Counted from the stretch's first letter, positions 1 through 8,782 are shown. The stretch is DNA of 31,914 nucleotides from DAOVQB01 sp023128935 (GCA_030628905.1 DAOVQB010000029.1:1-31914); one strand, 5' to 3'. The notes: generated by a model from the letters alone, not told the origin. Made by a program: numbers and translations.

Positions 1-274
1 ATCGGCAGCCACGGAAGGATCGACGTGCTGGAAGGGCACCCCCGCCGGGATCGGTTGGCTGTCAATCCAGGGCATTGGCCAGGGCTGCCTGCGGGATCAG
101 AACTGTGCTCGACAGTGCACCGAGCAGCAGAATGAGCAACAGGCTCAACAACCGGCCACATGGACGCGGCTGCCGGCGGAATATGGATGCAACCGGTTTG
201 CGTCTCCAGTCCATTCTCTGCCGAGCCCGGCGAGGGACGCCGACAATTGCACCCCGCAGAGCTACGGATGCCAT
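1..274 (-). pseudogene. 5' part of a secreted-protein gene, apparently frameshifted, cut by the window edge
   Basis: The minus strand from 274 (or the later ATG at 214) encodes a 70-residue stretch. It has basic residues, then a long Leu-rich hydrophobic segment, then a signal-peptidase-like end (ALANA), and it meets a TGA at 62-64. In the adjacent frame, from 69 to the window edge, 23 codons are open and read like normal protein (WIDSQPIPAGVPFQHVDPS). A single extra base near the signal cleavage point would join the two. I infer a secreted or periplasmic protein gene broken by a 1-nt frameshift, or a sequencing error. The family is not recognisable from so little sequence, and no clear ribosome binding site decides between the two starts. 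Confidence 0.35.
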
Positions 275-586
275 CTTGGCATGGGGGGGTGTGGCAATGT
301 GTGAAGACTCGCGGTTTATGACACCACCTCCTGCTATAAGGAATCGTCTGGGGGCATCGTGATTGGCGGGGCTTCCCGGGTTCCCCCAGAGTCAGCACGC
401 TCCGGATAGTTGCCCCGCATCGGTGTAGTTTGACGCCCAGGCACAATCTTACAGATGGCGGGTGGAAGACAGCGCCGGGCGATGCGCGGGCACACTCACC
501 ATTTGCCTCTACAGGGTACCAAAAGAATCTTCCGTCGCGCGGCAGATCCGGGTATCCTGGCGGCGCGAAGCTGGAGGTGGGCGCGA
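275..586. other. Intergenic region without a recognised gene
   Basis: This stretch separates the minus-strand secreted-protein fragment from the first sensor kinase. Open frames across it (75-362 on plus, and the 5' extension of the kinase frame from 455) are Arg-rich and resemble no protein. I found no convincing sigma70 or sigma54 promoter. The kinase's ribosome binding site lies at its right end, at 573-577. Confidence 0.4.
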
Positions 587-589
587 ATG
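573..589 (+). promoter_or_regulatory. Ribosome binding site that sets the first kinase start
   Basis: GGAGG at 573-577 lies 9 nt before the ATG at 587. The open frame extends back to 455, but that extension is Arg-rich and has no Shine-Dalgarno sequence. The start at 587 also places the hydrophobic signal segment nearer the N-terminus. Confidence 0.7.
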
Positions 590-2884
590 GATAGGACTAA
601 CGTTCATGCAACCGGCCCCTTGGGTGATCCCAACCCTCTAGATGTTGCGATCGAACGCCGGAAGGAGGGCCCTGGCTGGGCAGGGGGGCTGCGCTTGGTT
701 GCTGTCCTGCTTGCCCTGGCGATGGGGCATCCCGCCTTCGGGCAAGACCAGGCGAGCCCGATCAAGATTGGCGTGCTGGCCAGGCGAGGCGCCGAGCGAT
801 GCCTGGAGAAATGGACGCCGACGGCCGCGTACCTTACCGGCCAGATCCCTGAATGCTCCTTCATCATCGTGCCCCTTGGTTTTGAAGAGGTCTGCCCGGC
901 CGTTGAGCGCGGCGAGGTGGATTTCGCGCTGGTCAACCCCTCCATGTATGTGGAAATCGAGGCCCGCTGTGGCGCGAACGCCTTGGCGACGTTGATCAGC
1001 CTTCACTTTGGGGTCGCGTATACCCGGTATGGCGGGGTGATCTTCCACAGGGCCAACCGCGCCGACATCAAATGCTTGGAGGATCTCAAAGGCAAGAGCT
1101 TCATGGCCGTGGCGGAGGCCTCCTTCGGCGGATGGCGGATGGCCTGGCGGGAATTGAAAGAGGCAGGGATCGATGTCCACCGCGACTTTGCCGACCTTCG
1201 CTTCGCTGCTACGCACGATGCAGTCGTCTACGCGGTCAGAGACGGTCTCGTAGACGCAGGGACCGTAAGAACTGACATACTGGAGGAAATGGAGGCTGAG
1301 GGAAAGATCCGCCTTCAGGAATTGGCGTCTATACACAAGCACGGCGGCCCGGACGTGCACTTGCCCGTCTTCCATTCCACACGCCCCTATCCCGAGTGGC
1401 CGTTCGTCAAGCTCGCGCACGCATCTGACAAGCTGGCCGAGAAGGTGACGCTGGCTTTGCTGAGCATGCCGGCGGACAGCCCGGCGGCGAAGGCCGCGGG
1501 ATGCACCGGCTGGACGGTGCCCCTCAACTATCAACCGGTGCATGAATGCCTTAAAGAGCTTCGCGTTGAACCGTACGAAGATTTCGGAACAGTAACGCTC
1601 AGTACACTTATGAGGCAGTACCGACCTTGGCTCGCCGCGATCATTGTATTCCTGGCCCTGGCGGCCATCACTACACTATATGTGCTGCGACTCAATCGCG
1701 GGCTCAACCGGAGCAGACTGGATCTGTCCCGTGAACTGTCCGAGCGACGGCGGGTCCAAGCGGAGCTGCGCGCCGCTTCGCGCTACGCGCGTAGCCTGAT
1801 CGAGGCGAGTCTTGATCCTCTTGCAACGATCAATGTAGACGACAAGATCACGGACATTAATCAGGCCATGGAGGCCGTGACCGGTGTCTCCCGTGAGCGT
1901 CTAATCGGCAGCGATTTCTCTAGCCATGTTACTGAACCCGAAAAGGCCCGAGAGGTCTATCTGCGGGTGCTCAGGGAGGGACCTGTCAAGGATTATCCCC
2001 TCACCGTTCGTCACACGTCGGGCCGCGTGACAGAGGTATTATACAACGCCACCGTGTACGAGAATGAATGCGGCGAGGCACAGGGAGTCCTCGCAGCCGC
2101 ACGCGACATCACCGAGCGCAAACGGACGGAGCAAGCCGCCCGCACTGCGCAGCAGCAGTTGCTTGAGCAACAGCGTCATGAGAAGGAGCGCGTGCAAGTT
2201 GAACTCAACAAGGTCCGTAAGCGGCTAGTAAGCCAGACGCGGCTGGCGACCATTGGGCAGGTATCGGCCAGCATTGCTCACGATCTGCGCAACCCGCTCG
2301 GGGTCGTCCGTAATGCAGCTTATCACCTGAAGCGCCGTCTGGGTGGCAAGGATCCGAGATTCGCCGAGTATCTGGGCATCATCGATGAAGAAGTCGCCGC
2401 TGCGGACCGCATCATCAGTGGCCTGATGGACATGACTCGAGCCAGGGAACCGGTCAAGGAGCTTGTGAACTTGGGCCGAGTTGTTGAGGAGGCCCTCGGG
2501 CGGATCAACAGAGCGCAACAAATCCGCTGTCGCATGTCGCTGGATCCTGATCCGTTTACGGTGTCCGCCGATTTGGGTCAGTTGCAGCAGGTTTTCGGCA
2601 ACATGGTGAACAACGCCGTCGAAGCGATGGGAAGCGCGGGGGAGATACTTGTGACCGCCCGCCGCTCTGCGGATTGCGATACGATTATGCTTGAGGACCG
2701 GGGACCAGGGATATCGCCGGAAATTCGCGAAAGTGTCTTTGAACCGCTTTTCACGACAAACGCCAAGGGCACCGGCCTGGGGTTGACGATTTGTCGGCAG
2801 ATCATCGAGCGGCACGGTGGTACAATCGACTTGGTAGATGGCACGCAGCATGGCGCGGCCTTCCGGATCCGGTTGCCGCGGTAG
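587..2884 (+). CDS. Sensor histidine kinase with PhnD-type periplasmic binding domain (TtrS-like) and PAS domain
   Basis: A 765-residue membrane sensor kinase. A hydrophobic export segment around residues 30-50 is followed by a periplasmic phosphonate-binding (PhnD/TtrS-type) domain to about residue 340. Then come a transmembrane helix (about 347-370), a short coiled coil, a PAS domain (about 397-520), a HisKA domain with H box SIAHDLRNPL (phospho-acceptor His565) and a HATPase domain with N box (VNNAVEAM), G1 (DRGPGIS) and a G2 region (KGTGLGLTI). Cys72, Cys306 and Cys321 are also conserved in the paralogue at 5736. In known TtrS proteins this sensor type detects tetrathionate. The ligand here is unknown. 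The next three genes follow closely on the same strand, so it probably heads a signalling operon and passes phosphate to one of the receivers there. Confidence 0.9.
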   Translation: MDRTNVHATGPLGDPNPLDVAIERRKEGPGWAGGLRLVAVLLALAMGHPAFGQDQASPIKIGVLARRGAERCLEKWTPTAAYLTGQIPECSFIIVPLGFEEVCPAVERGEVDFALVNPSMYVEIEARCGANALATLISLHFGVAYTRYGGVIFHRANRADIKCLEDLKGKSFMAVAEASFGGWRMAWRELKEAGIDVHRDFADLRFAATHDAVVYAVRDGLVDAGTVRTDILEEMEAEGKIRLQELASIHKHGGPDVHLPVFHSTRPYPEWPFVKLAHASDKLAEKVTLALLSMPADSPAAKAAGCTGWTVPLNYQPVHECLKELRVEPYEDFGTVTLSTLMRQYRPWLAAIIVFLALAAITTLYVLRLNRGLNRSRLDLSRELSERRRVQAELRAASRYARSLIEASLDPLATINVDDKITDINQAMEAVTGVSRERLIGSDFSSHVTEPEKAREVYLRVLREGPVKDYPLTVRHTSGRVTEVLYNATVYENECGEAQGVLAAARDITERKRTEQAARTAQQQLLEQQRHEKERVQVELNKVRKRLVSQTRLATIGQVSASIAHDLRNPLGVVRNAAYHLKRRLGGKDPRFAEYLGIIDEEVAAADRIISGLMDMTRAREPVKELVNLGRVVEEALGRINRAQQIRCRMSLDPDPFTVSADLGQLQQVFGNMVNNAVEAMGSAGEILVTARRSADCDTIMLEDRGPGISPEIRESVFEPLFTTNAKGTGLGLTICRQIIERHGGTIDLVDGTQHGAAFRIRLPR

Positions 2885-2924
2885 GGAAACTCCAACGAAC
2901 CTCAAAGATGGGAGAAGCGAAGTG

Positions 2925-3719
2925 ATGCAAAGAACCAACACTGTCCAGAAGACAGCAAGGGTTCTCATCGTCGATGACGAAAAGAACATGCGCAAGACAC
3001 TGGCCGATATCCTTCATGATGAGGGGTACGACGTGACTACGGCCGCCAGTGGCGAGGAGGCTGTCGCATTGTGCGCAAAGGATGGCTACGACATAGTTCT
3101 CATGGATGTGCGCATGCCCGGGATTGACGGTGTGGAGGCCTTTAGGCAGATTAGACGCCATCAAGAGGGTGTTCGGGTGATCATGATGAGCGCTTACAGT
3201 GTGGACGACTTGAAGCGGGCCGCGCTTGATGAAGGCGCTATCGCTTTTCTGGCTAAACCGCTGGATGTGGAGAAGGTGGTTAGGCTGATCGGCGAGGTCA
3301 AGGATACGGCCATCCTGGTGGTGGAGGACGATGAGGGAACAGCCGGCTTGCTCCACAAAGGGTTGAAGGAACAGGGATACAAGGTGACGGTGACTAGATC
3401 ACCGCACGATGCGTTGGAGCTGGTCGAGCAGATCCGCTTTAATCTCATCTTCATCGACGCGAAGTTGCCATCGATGAACGGGTTGGAGCTCTACCTGGCG
3501 ATAAAACAAGTCACCCCGACTGCGATTGCGATCATGATCACCGGAATGGAGAGAGAATTCGAGGAGATCGCCAAGGAGGCTGTTCGCCGGACGGCATACA
3601 CGATCTTGAGGAAGCCGCTGGACATCGACCATGTCTTGGGTTTGTTGGAACGGATCAGCGGCCAGCGTGTTTCCGATGACCTCCGCAAACCAGCGCCGGA
3701 TATTATATATGATCAATGA
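2925..3719 (+). CDS. Tandem receiver-domain response regulator without output domain
   Basis: A 264-residue cytoplasmic protein made of two CheY-like receivers. Receiver 1 (about residues 14-125) has the acidic pair in VLIVDDE, phospho-acceptor Asp61 in MDVRMPG and the Lys of AKPLD. Receiver 2 (about 130-245) has VVEDDE, Asp178 in IDAKLPS and the Lys of RKPLD. No DNA-binding or enzymatic domain follows. The start at ATG 2925 (overlapping GTG at 2922) has GGAG at 2911-2914, 10 nt upstream. It lies 40 bp after the kinase stop, so co-transcription is likely. I infer a phosphorelay intermediate, phosphate sink or protein-interaction regulator linking the kinases of this cluster. Confidence 0.88.
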   Translation: MQRTNTVQKTARVLIVDDEKNMRKTLADILHDEGYDVTTAASGEEAVALCAKDGYDIVLMDVRMPGIDGVEAFRQIRRHQEGVRVIMMSAYSVDDLKRAALDEGAIAFLAKPLDVEKVVRLIGEVKDTAILVVEDDEGTAGLLHKGLKEQGYKVTVTRSPHDALELVEQIRFNLIFIDAKLPSMNGLELYLAIKQVTPTAIAIMITGMEREFEEIAKEAVRRTAYTILRKPLDIDHVLGLLERISGQRVSDDLRKPAPDIIYDQ

Positions 3720-3747
3720 GACATGGCGCTCGAGAAAGGGCATCGGC

Positions 3748-4962
3748 ATGTCCACAAGCACGGCACGGCAGGGGCTCTCTCGCCTGCTAATCATCGAGGA
3801 TAGCGAGTCGCAACTGCGCACCATCACCGCCATCATGGAGGATGAGGGCTTTAAAGCAGTTGGCTGTACCACGGCGTCTGCAGCCCTGGAGCGGCTTCAA
3901 CGAGAGGACTTCGGTGTCGCAGTGGTGGACTTGCGCCTGCCCGACCTAAGCGGCACGCAGCTTGTGGAGAAGATTCGCGCCCTGAACGAGAGGGTCATCG
4001 TCGTGATCAATACCGCCCATAGCTCGTTTGACTCTGCCAAGGACGCCCTGAACCTGGGGGCGTTTGCCTACGTGGAGAAAGCCGGCGATCCCGAGGAGCT
4101 GATACGGCAGGTGCACCGTGCGTCCCGAGCGCATTTGGAGCGTTGCGTCGAAGGCCTGGAGACCGCAGTGGCCGAGCGGACGCAGGCGCTGCAAGAGGCC
4201 AACAAGTCGCTAAGGCAAGAATACGTCCAGCGCAAGCGGGCGGAGGGGCAGGCGAGACGGAATCAGGATGAACTGGCCCACGCGATGCGCTTGAGCATGA
4301 TGGGGGAAATGCTATCGGGCCTGGCCCACGAGCTCAATCAACCCCTCGGCGCGATCTGCATATATGCGGACGCTTGCATGAAGATGCTCGCATCGGGAAG
4401 CCTCGACGAGTTCGCCGAGACCCTGGAGAAGGTCTCAGGGCAGGCACTGCGGGCAGGCGAGATCATTAGTCGCGTTCAGCGTTTCGTGCGCAAGGAGAAG
4501 CCCCTTCGGTCAGGCATGGATCTCAATGCTGTCATTCGGGATACGGTCAGCATGGTCGAGATGGAGGCAGGACTAGATGGAATCACGATGTTGCTCGATC
4601 TTTCAGATAGGATCTCGCCCATTACGGCCGACAGCGTCCAGATTCAGCAGGTTGTCTTGAATCTGGTGCGAAATGCATTCGATGCGATGAAGCCAATGGA
4701 GACCGGGGAGCACATCTTGACCATCCATTCGTGGGTGGAGGACGGAAATGCCGCCACTGTCACCATAGGTGATACAGGGGTCGGACTGAGCGACAAGGTG
4801 CTCGCCCGGATGTTCGAGCCGTTCTTCACCACGAAATCCGACGGGATGGGCTTGGGTTTGTCAATCAGTCGGTCGATCGTTGAGGCCCATGGCGGCAGGT
4901 TGTGGGCGACGCCCAACCCCGATCGAGGTGCGACCTTCCATATCGTGCTTCCGTTCAAGTAA
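3748..4962 (+). CDS. Receiver-histidine kinase hybrid (REC-HisKA-HATPase), soluble
   Basis: 404 residues, with no membrane segment. An N-terminal receiver (about residues 10-125; Asp61 in VVDLRLPD) is joined by a coiled coil (about 130-180) to HisKA with H box LAHELNQPL (His194), typical of the FixL/DctB-like kinase group. HATPase follows, with N box LNLVRNAFDAM, G1 GDTGVGLS, F box FEPFFTTK and G2 GMGLGLSIS. The receiver-first order suggests a kinase controlled by phosphorylation from another kinase rather than by direct sensing. ATG 3748 is preferred (GAAAGGG about 7 nt upstream). An alternative ATG at 3709 overlaps the previous stop but lacks a ribosome binding site. It probably phosphorylates the FixJ-type regulator immediately downstream. 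Confidence 0.88.
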   Translation: MSTSTARQGLSRLLIIEDSESQLRTITAIMEDEGFKAVGCTTASAALERLQREDFGVAVVDLRLPDLSGTQLVEKIRALNERVIVVINTAHSSFDSAKDALNLGAFAYVEKAGDPEELIRQVHRASRAHLERCVEGLETAVAERTQALQEANKSLRQEYVQRKRAEGQARRNQDELAHAMRLSMMGEMLSGLAHELNQPLGAICIYADACMKMLASGSLDEFAETLEKVSGQALRAGEIISRVQRFVRKEKPLRSGMDLNAVIRDTVSMVEMEAGLDGITMLLDLSDRISPITADSVQIQQVVLNLVRNAFDAMKPMETGEHILTIHSWVEDGNAATVTIGDTGVGLSDKVLARMFEPFFTTKSDGMGLGLSISRSIVEAHGGRLWATPNPDRGATFHIVLPFK

Positions 4963-4972
4963 GGAGCCCCCG

Positions 4973-5587
4973 ATGTCAAGCACTGAACCGGCGGTCTTCA
5001 TCGTGGACGATGATGACGCCATGCGTGATGCATTGCAGGTGCTGATCAGATCCGCCGGCATGCAGGCGCAAGCGTACTCCGGCGCCGAGGAGTTCTTGGA
5101 GAACTACGTTCCCCAGCGAACCGGCTGCCTGCTGCTTGACGTGCGCATGCCGGGGATGGACGGGATCAAGCTTCAGGAGAAGCTTGCCGCCGAGAGAATC
5201 GACATCCCGATCGTCTTTATCTCGGGACATGGTGATATACCGATGGCGGTTCGGGCGATGCAGAAAGGCGCGGTCGATTTCATCGCGAAGCCGTTCCGCG
5301 AACAGGTCCTGTTGGACACCGTCAGGCGGGCCATCCAGCGCGACGCGCAACGGCGTTGCCGGCAGGCTGATCGTGCGGCCGTCGAGGATCGCCTGGCAAC
5401 TTTAGTACCCCGGGAACGCGAAGTCCTGGATTTGGTGGTCGCCGGCAAGCGCAACAAGGTGATCGCCGCTGAACTGGGGCTCAGCCACAAGACCATCGAG
5501 TACCACCGGGGAAAGATCATGGCCAAGATGCAGGCTGAGAGCACTGCCGATCTTGTCCGAATGGTCTTGGCAATTCGAGGCAGTTAG
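4973..5587 (+). CDS. FixJ/TtrR-type response regulator (receiver plus LuxR-type HTH)
   Basis: A 204-residue transcription factor. The receiver (about residues 7-120) has the acidic triad in FIVDDDDAM, phospho-acceptor Asp56 in LLDVRMPG, and SGHGD and AKPF motifs typical of FixJ, TodT and TtrR. A LuxR/GerE helix-turn-helix (about 138-200) contains LVPREREVLDLVVAGKRNK and the recognition region LGLSHKTIEYHR. AAGGAG at 4961-4966 overlaps the stop codon of the preceding kinase and sits 6 nt from ATG 4973, so the two are translationally linked. It is the only DNA-binding output in the cluster, and therefore the likely transcriptional effector of these kinases. Its target genes cannot be identified from the window. 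Confidence 0.92.
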   Translation: MSSTEPAVFIVDDDDAMRDALQVLIRSAGMQAQAYSGAEEFLENYVPQRTGCLLLDVRMPGMDGIKLQEKLAAERIDIPIVFISGHGDIPMAVRAMQKGAVDFIAKPFREQVLLDTVRRAIQRDAQRRCRQADRAAVEDRLATLVPREREVLDLVVAGKRNKVIAAELGLSHKTIEYHRGKIMAKMQAESTADLVRMVLAIRGS

Positions 5588-5598
5588 GGACAACCCTA
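5585..5598 (+). terminator. Small hairpin at the end of the regulator gene
   Basis: TAGGG-ACAA-CCCTA forms a 5-bp stem that includes the stop codon of the FixJ-type gene. There is no following T-run, so an intrinsic terminator is uncertain. Confidence 0.25.
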
Positions 5599-5675
5599 GT
5601 TCCGCCAGCATCCTCCTCATTCAGGACTTCAACTTCCCACCCGATCCGGCTAGGGAGCACCGAGATTGAGCACAT

Positions 5676-5710
5676 TTCGGCTTCCGCCGGGCTCTCGGGT
5701 GCCGAAGCCG
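5676..5710. promoter_or_regulatory. Inverted repeat upstream of the second sensor kinase
   Basis: CGGCTTC (5678-5684) pairs with GAAGCCG (5704-5710). An alternative pairing, TTCGGC with GCCGAA, uses partly the same bases. It lies 25 bp before the start of the second PhnD-type kinase. It could be an operator or a hairpin in the mRNA leader; I cannot tell which. Confidence 0.35.
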
Positions 5711-5735
5711 CGGCAAGGAAGGGACGCTGCCAGGC

Positions 5736-7661
5736 ATGCGTTGCAGTGATATGCGTGAATCTCAGAGAAGAGTGCCCCCCGTGACTGTCAGGGCCATCGT
5801 GGCCCTGAGCATATTGCTCCTTTCCAGCACATCGCTCCCTTCTACTGAGGGATCCAGAGCGCAGGAGCCTGCCGAACCAGTCAGACTGGGCATACTGGCC
5901 GACCATGGCAGCAAGCAGTGCCTGGAGAGCTGGGGGCCCACGGCCGAGTACCTGACGGCCGAAGTCCATGGCCTCTCCTTCACGGTTGTGCCGCTCGCGT
6001 TTGATGAGATCTATCGGGCCGTTGAGCGCGAAGAGGTGGACTTCATCCTGACTAATCCCTCTTTCTACGTGGAGCTGGAGTTGCTCCACGGCGCGAGCCG
6101 GATCGTCACGCTTGAGACCCAATACGAGGGCGAAGCATGCGAGGTCTACGGCGGCGTGATCTTCCGCAGGGCAGACCGCAGGGATATCGAGCACCTGCGT
6201 GATCTCAAGGGGAAGAGCTTCGTGGCCGTTGCAGCAACGTCATTCGGCGGGTGGCAGGCGGTGTGGTGGGAGCTGAGAGAGCGTGGTATCGACCCGCATC
6301 GCGATTTCGTTGACTTGAGCTTTGCAGGGTCGCACGAGGCGGTTGTCTATGCTGTGCACAACGGGACGTTTGACGCCGGCTCCATCCGAACTGGCACTCT
6401 CGAGCGAATGGCAACGGAGGGCGAGATCCGATTGGGCGATTTCCATGTGTTTCCGCACGATCGGTGTGGCGAAGACCGCTCCCACTTCCCCCTCCTGCGC
6501 TCCACGGACACATACCCGCAGTGGCCGTTCGTCAAAGCATTGCACACATCCCCACATCTGGCCAAGGATGTCGCTGCTGCTCTGTTGAAGATGTCCCCGG
6601 ACAGCCCCGCGGTCAAGGCTGCAAGGTGCGCCGGTTGGACCATCCCGCAGAACTACCGGCGCGTCCATGATTGCATGAAGGCGCTTCGCGTGGGCCCGTA
6701 CAAGGACTATGGCAGGGTGACAGCCCGGGAGATGTTCCGGCAGCATCGGCCCTGGTTCCTGGTCGCGGCGGTTCTGGTAACCCTCATCGCTCTGTTCACG
6801 GTTTACGTGGCGGATCTGAATAGGAGGCTCCGAGCGGCCGTGGCAGCACAGCAGAAAGAATTGGCCGAGCGCGAACGGGCGGAAGGCGAAACCCAATTGG
6901 CGCTAGAAGCCTCCGAGAGCGCTGATCGGGCCAAGGGCCAGTTCCTTGCCAACATGAGCCACGAAATCCGGACGCCGATGAATGGGATCATTGGGATGAC
7001 AGACCTTCTGCTGGGCACCGACCTCGACGCGGAGCAACAGGAGTTCGCACGGACAGTGGACACGTGCGCTAGTTCCCTGCTTAGGGTGATTGACGACATC
7101 CTGGAATTCTCGAGGATCGACGCGGGCAAGCTTGATCTCGAGACCATCGACTTCAGCCTCCGGGCCACCGCCGAGGAGGCTACCACCGTGGTGGCTCACC
7201 AGGCGGAGCAGAAGGGGCTGGATCTGGCCTGCCTGATCGATCCTGATGTGCCGGTGATGGTGCGGGGTGATCCGGGACGCCTGCGCCAGGTCCTTGTCAA
7301 CCTGTCGTATAACGCTGCCAAATTCACGGAAAGGGGGGAAATCACTATCCGAACATCGCTTGTAGATGAAACCGACACGCACGCGACGGTGCGCTTCAGC
7401 GTCACGGACACGGGCATGGGTATCCCGCAGGACCACATGGACCGGCTCTTTCGATCGTTCTCGCAAGTGGACTCCTCCATGACGCGCAAGCACGGCGGCA
7501 CCGGCCTGGGGCTGGTGATCTCCAAGCAGCTCGTCGAGATGATGGGCGGCCGGATCGGAGTGGAAAGCGAGGCAGGCAGCGGCTCGACTTTCTGGTTCAC
7601 CGCGGTTCTTGAGAAACAGGCCGAGCGGCCGCTGACGGCAGGGACTGCCGGAGAGGGCTAA
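5736..7661 (+). CDS. Second PhnD-type sensor histidine kinase (truncated former hybrid kinase)
   Basis: 641 residues. A signal segment (about 20-40) leads into a periplasmic PhnD/TtrS-type domain clearly paralogous to that of the kinase at 587; shared features include RRDLKGKSF-like and SFGGW segments. Cys62, Cys298 and Cys313 match the three conserved cysteines of the first kinase. A transmembrane helix (about 340-358) and a coiled coil come next. HisKA has H box MSHEIRTPMNG (His409), typical of hybrid kinases. HATPase has N box LSYNAAKF, G1 TDTGMGIP and G2 HGGTGLGLVI. There is no PAS domain, unlike the paralogue. The gene ends at an in-frame TAA, and receiver sequence continues in the same frame after it, so a C-terminal receiver/Hpt has been lost. 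The kinase core looks intact. An alternative start is the ATG at 5751. Confidence 0.9.
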   Translation: MRCSDMRESQRRVPPVTVRAIVALSILLLSSTSLPSTEGSRAQEPAEPVRLGILADHGSKQCLESWGPTAEYLTAEVHGLSFTVVPLAFDEIYRAVEREEVDFILTNPSFYVELELLHGASRIVTLETQYEGEACEVYGGVIFRRADRRDIEHLRDLKGKSFVAVAATSFGGWQAVWWELRERGIDPHRDFVDLSFAGSHEAVVYAVHNGTFDAGSIRTGTLERMATEGEIRLGDFHVFPHDRCGEDRSHFPLLRSTDTYPQWPFVKALHTSPHLAKDVAAALLKMSPDSPAVKAARCAGWTIPQNYRRVHDCMKALRVGPYKDYGRVTAREMFRQHRPWFLVAAVLVTLIALFTVYVADLNRRLRAAVAAQQKELAERERAEGETQLALEASESADRAKGQFLANMSHEIRTPMNGIIGMTDLLLGTDLDAEQQEFARTVDTCASSLLRVIDDILEFSRIDAGKLDLETIDFSLRATAEEATTVVAHQAEQKGLDLACLIDPDVPVMVRGDPGRLRQVLVNLSYNAAKFTERGEITIRTSLVDETDTHATVRFSVTDTGMGIPQDHMDRLFRSFSQVDSSMTRKHGGTGLGLVISKQLVEMMGGRIGVESEAGSGSTFWFTAVLEKQAERPLTAGTAGEG

Positions 7662-8061
7662 AGACCACTCGTGACGCGCAACACGCTGGCCGAGACCAGG
7701 GTCCGGCAAGCTCGCAGCCTCCTGGTCGAGGACAACACCATCAATCAGAGGATTACTCTGAAGATTCTCGAAAAGCTCGGTTACCATGCTGATGCTGTGG
7801 GCAATGGCAAAGAGGCGGTCAGGGCCCTCGAGAACACCCCTACGACATCGTTCTCATGGACATCCAGATGCCCGAGATGGACGGCTTTGGGGCAACCAGG
7901 ATCATTCGCGATCCGCTTCCTTGAAGTCGCGGCCCAGCTCGAGGCTGATGTGGACAGCATCCAAAAGTCGATGCAGCGGATTAGCCGAGCCTGTCACACA
8001 CCCGGCACCAATGGTAGTCGCCATCAAGCTCTGCTATGTGGGACCGTCGAGAATCTCGTGA
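7662..8061 (+). pseudogene. Decayed receiver plus Hpt tail of the upstream hybrid kinase
   Basis: This follows the kinase stop in the same reading frame; GTG at 7671 could restart translation. The first half of a receiver is intact (SLLVEDNTINQRITLKIL, then NGKEAVRALEN). The second half (YDIVLMDIQMPEMDGFGATR, with the phospho-acceptor Asp codon at 7859) is in another frame, consistent with loss of one C from a C-run near 7835-7840. It ends at a TGA near 7921. The rest of the receiver is missing. The original frame then reads AQLEADVDSIQKSMQRISRA followed by CHTPG, which resembles the helix and His of an Hpt domain with its HTLKG core degraded. I infer three successive lesions: a stop, a frameshift and a deletion. 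Confidence 0.75.
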
Positions 8062-8212
8062 GACTATCACTCCTGTATGGATCGGTGGCGAATCGGCTCC
8101 GATTAGGGCTCGCGCAGGCGGGCCGCCGAGATAGTGCCCAGCTCCTCCGGGGTGGGAAATCCCGGCCCGGGCGTCAGCGCGCATACCCGCCTGGCGATGG
8201 TGGCCGCAGCCT

Positions 8213-8782
8213 TCAATGAAAGGCGATGCCGCCCGCATGCCGTTGGTCCAGCACAACTCCCTCGGCATAGAGGATGCGCGCCTTGAGGGCCACCCCGCCG
8301 GAACCCGAGAACCCCCCCAGTTGCCGGTCGGCGGTGACCACCCGGTGGCATGGGACCAGCAAGGGCACCGGGTTACTGGCCATTGCCCGCCCAACGGCGC
8401 GGGATGCACCCGGTTTTCCGGCCCGGCGCGCCAGCTGGGCGTAGGTGATCACCTGGCCGGGAGGCACGCGGCGCAGCTTGGCGTACACCCCCCGGGCGAA
8501 GGGTGAGACGCCGTGCAAGTCCAAGGGCACGTCGAGAAAGGGGTCGCTCTTGCCTGCCAGGTGACGGGTGAGACGCTTCAGGAGCCGGCGGACCGATGCC
8601 GGCGGGCGGGATGGCTCAGCGCGGCCGGGCGCCAGATCCCGGAGGGCAGTTGCGGTGGTCTTGGCATCCTTCCTGGGCAGGACCAGGTGATCGACGCCGC
8701 GGGTGGTCCAAGCCAATCCGCAGGGTCCGATGGGTGTCTCGCCGACATGGATGCCCGCGGTCTCCTTAGCGAATGGGTTCAC
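8213..8782 (-). CDS. ogt: Methylated-DNA--protein-cysteine S-methyltransferase (Ogt/AdaB type)
   Basis: A 189-residue DNA repair protein. It removes alkyl groups from O6-alkylguanine by transferring them to its own cysteine, inactivating itself. The active-site motif PCHRV is present, with acceptor Cys145. The preceding helix-turn-helix region (VPPGQVITYAQLA, with the Arg finger context SRAVGRAMASNP) and the following GGFSGSGG segment are typical. The start is a GTG at 8782 with GGAGG 5 nt upstream. Family length is normal (about 160-190). It is transcribed alone on the minus strand, back to the decayed kinase tail and unrelated in function to its neighbours. Confidence 0.95.
   Translation of the reverse strand: MNPFAKETAGIHVGETPIGPCGLAWTTRGVDHLVLPRKDAKTTATALRDLAPGRAEPSRPPASVRRLLKRLTRHLAGKSDPFLDVPLDLHGVSPFARGVYAKLRRVPPGQVITYAQLARRAGKPGASRAVGRAMASNPVPLLVPCHRVVTADRQLGGFSGSGGVALKARILYAEGVVLDQRHAGGIAFH

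Noticed and set aside
412..457. Sigma54-like GGCAC-N4-TTACA sequence before the first kinase
   Set aside because: The -12 GC is replaced by CA and the spacing is off.
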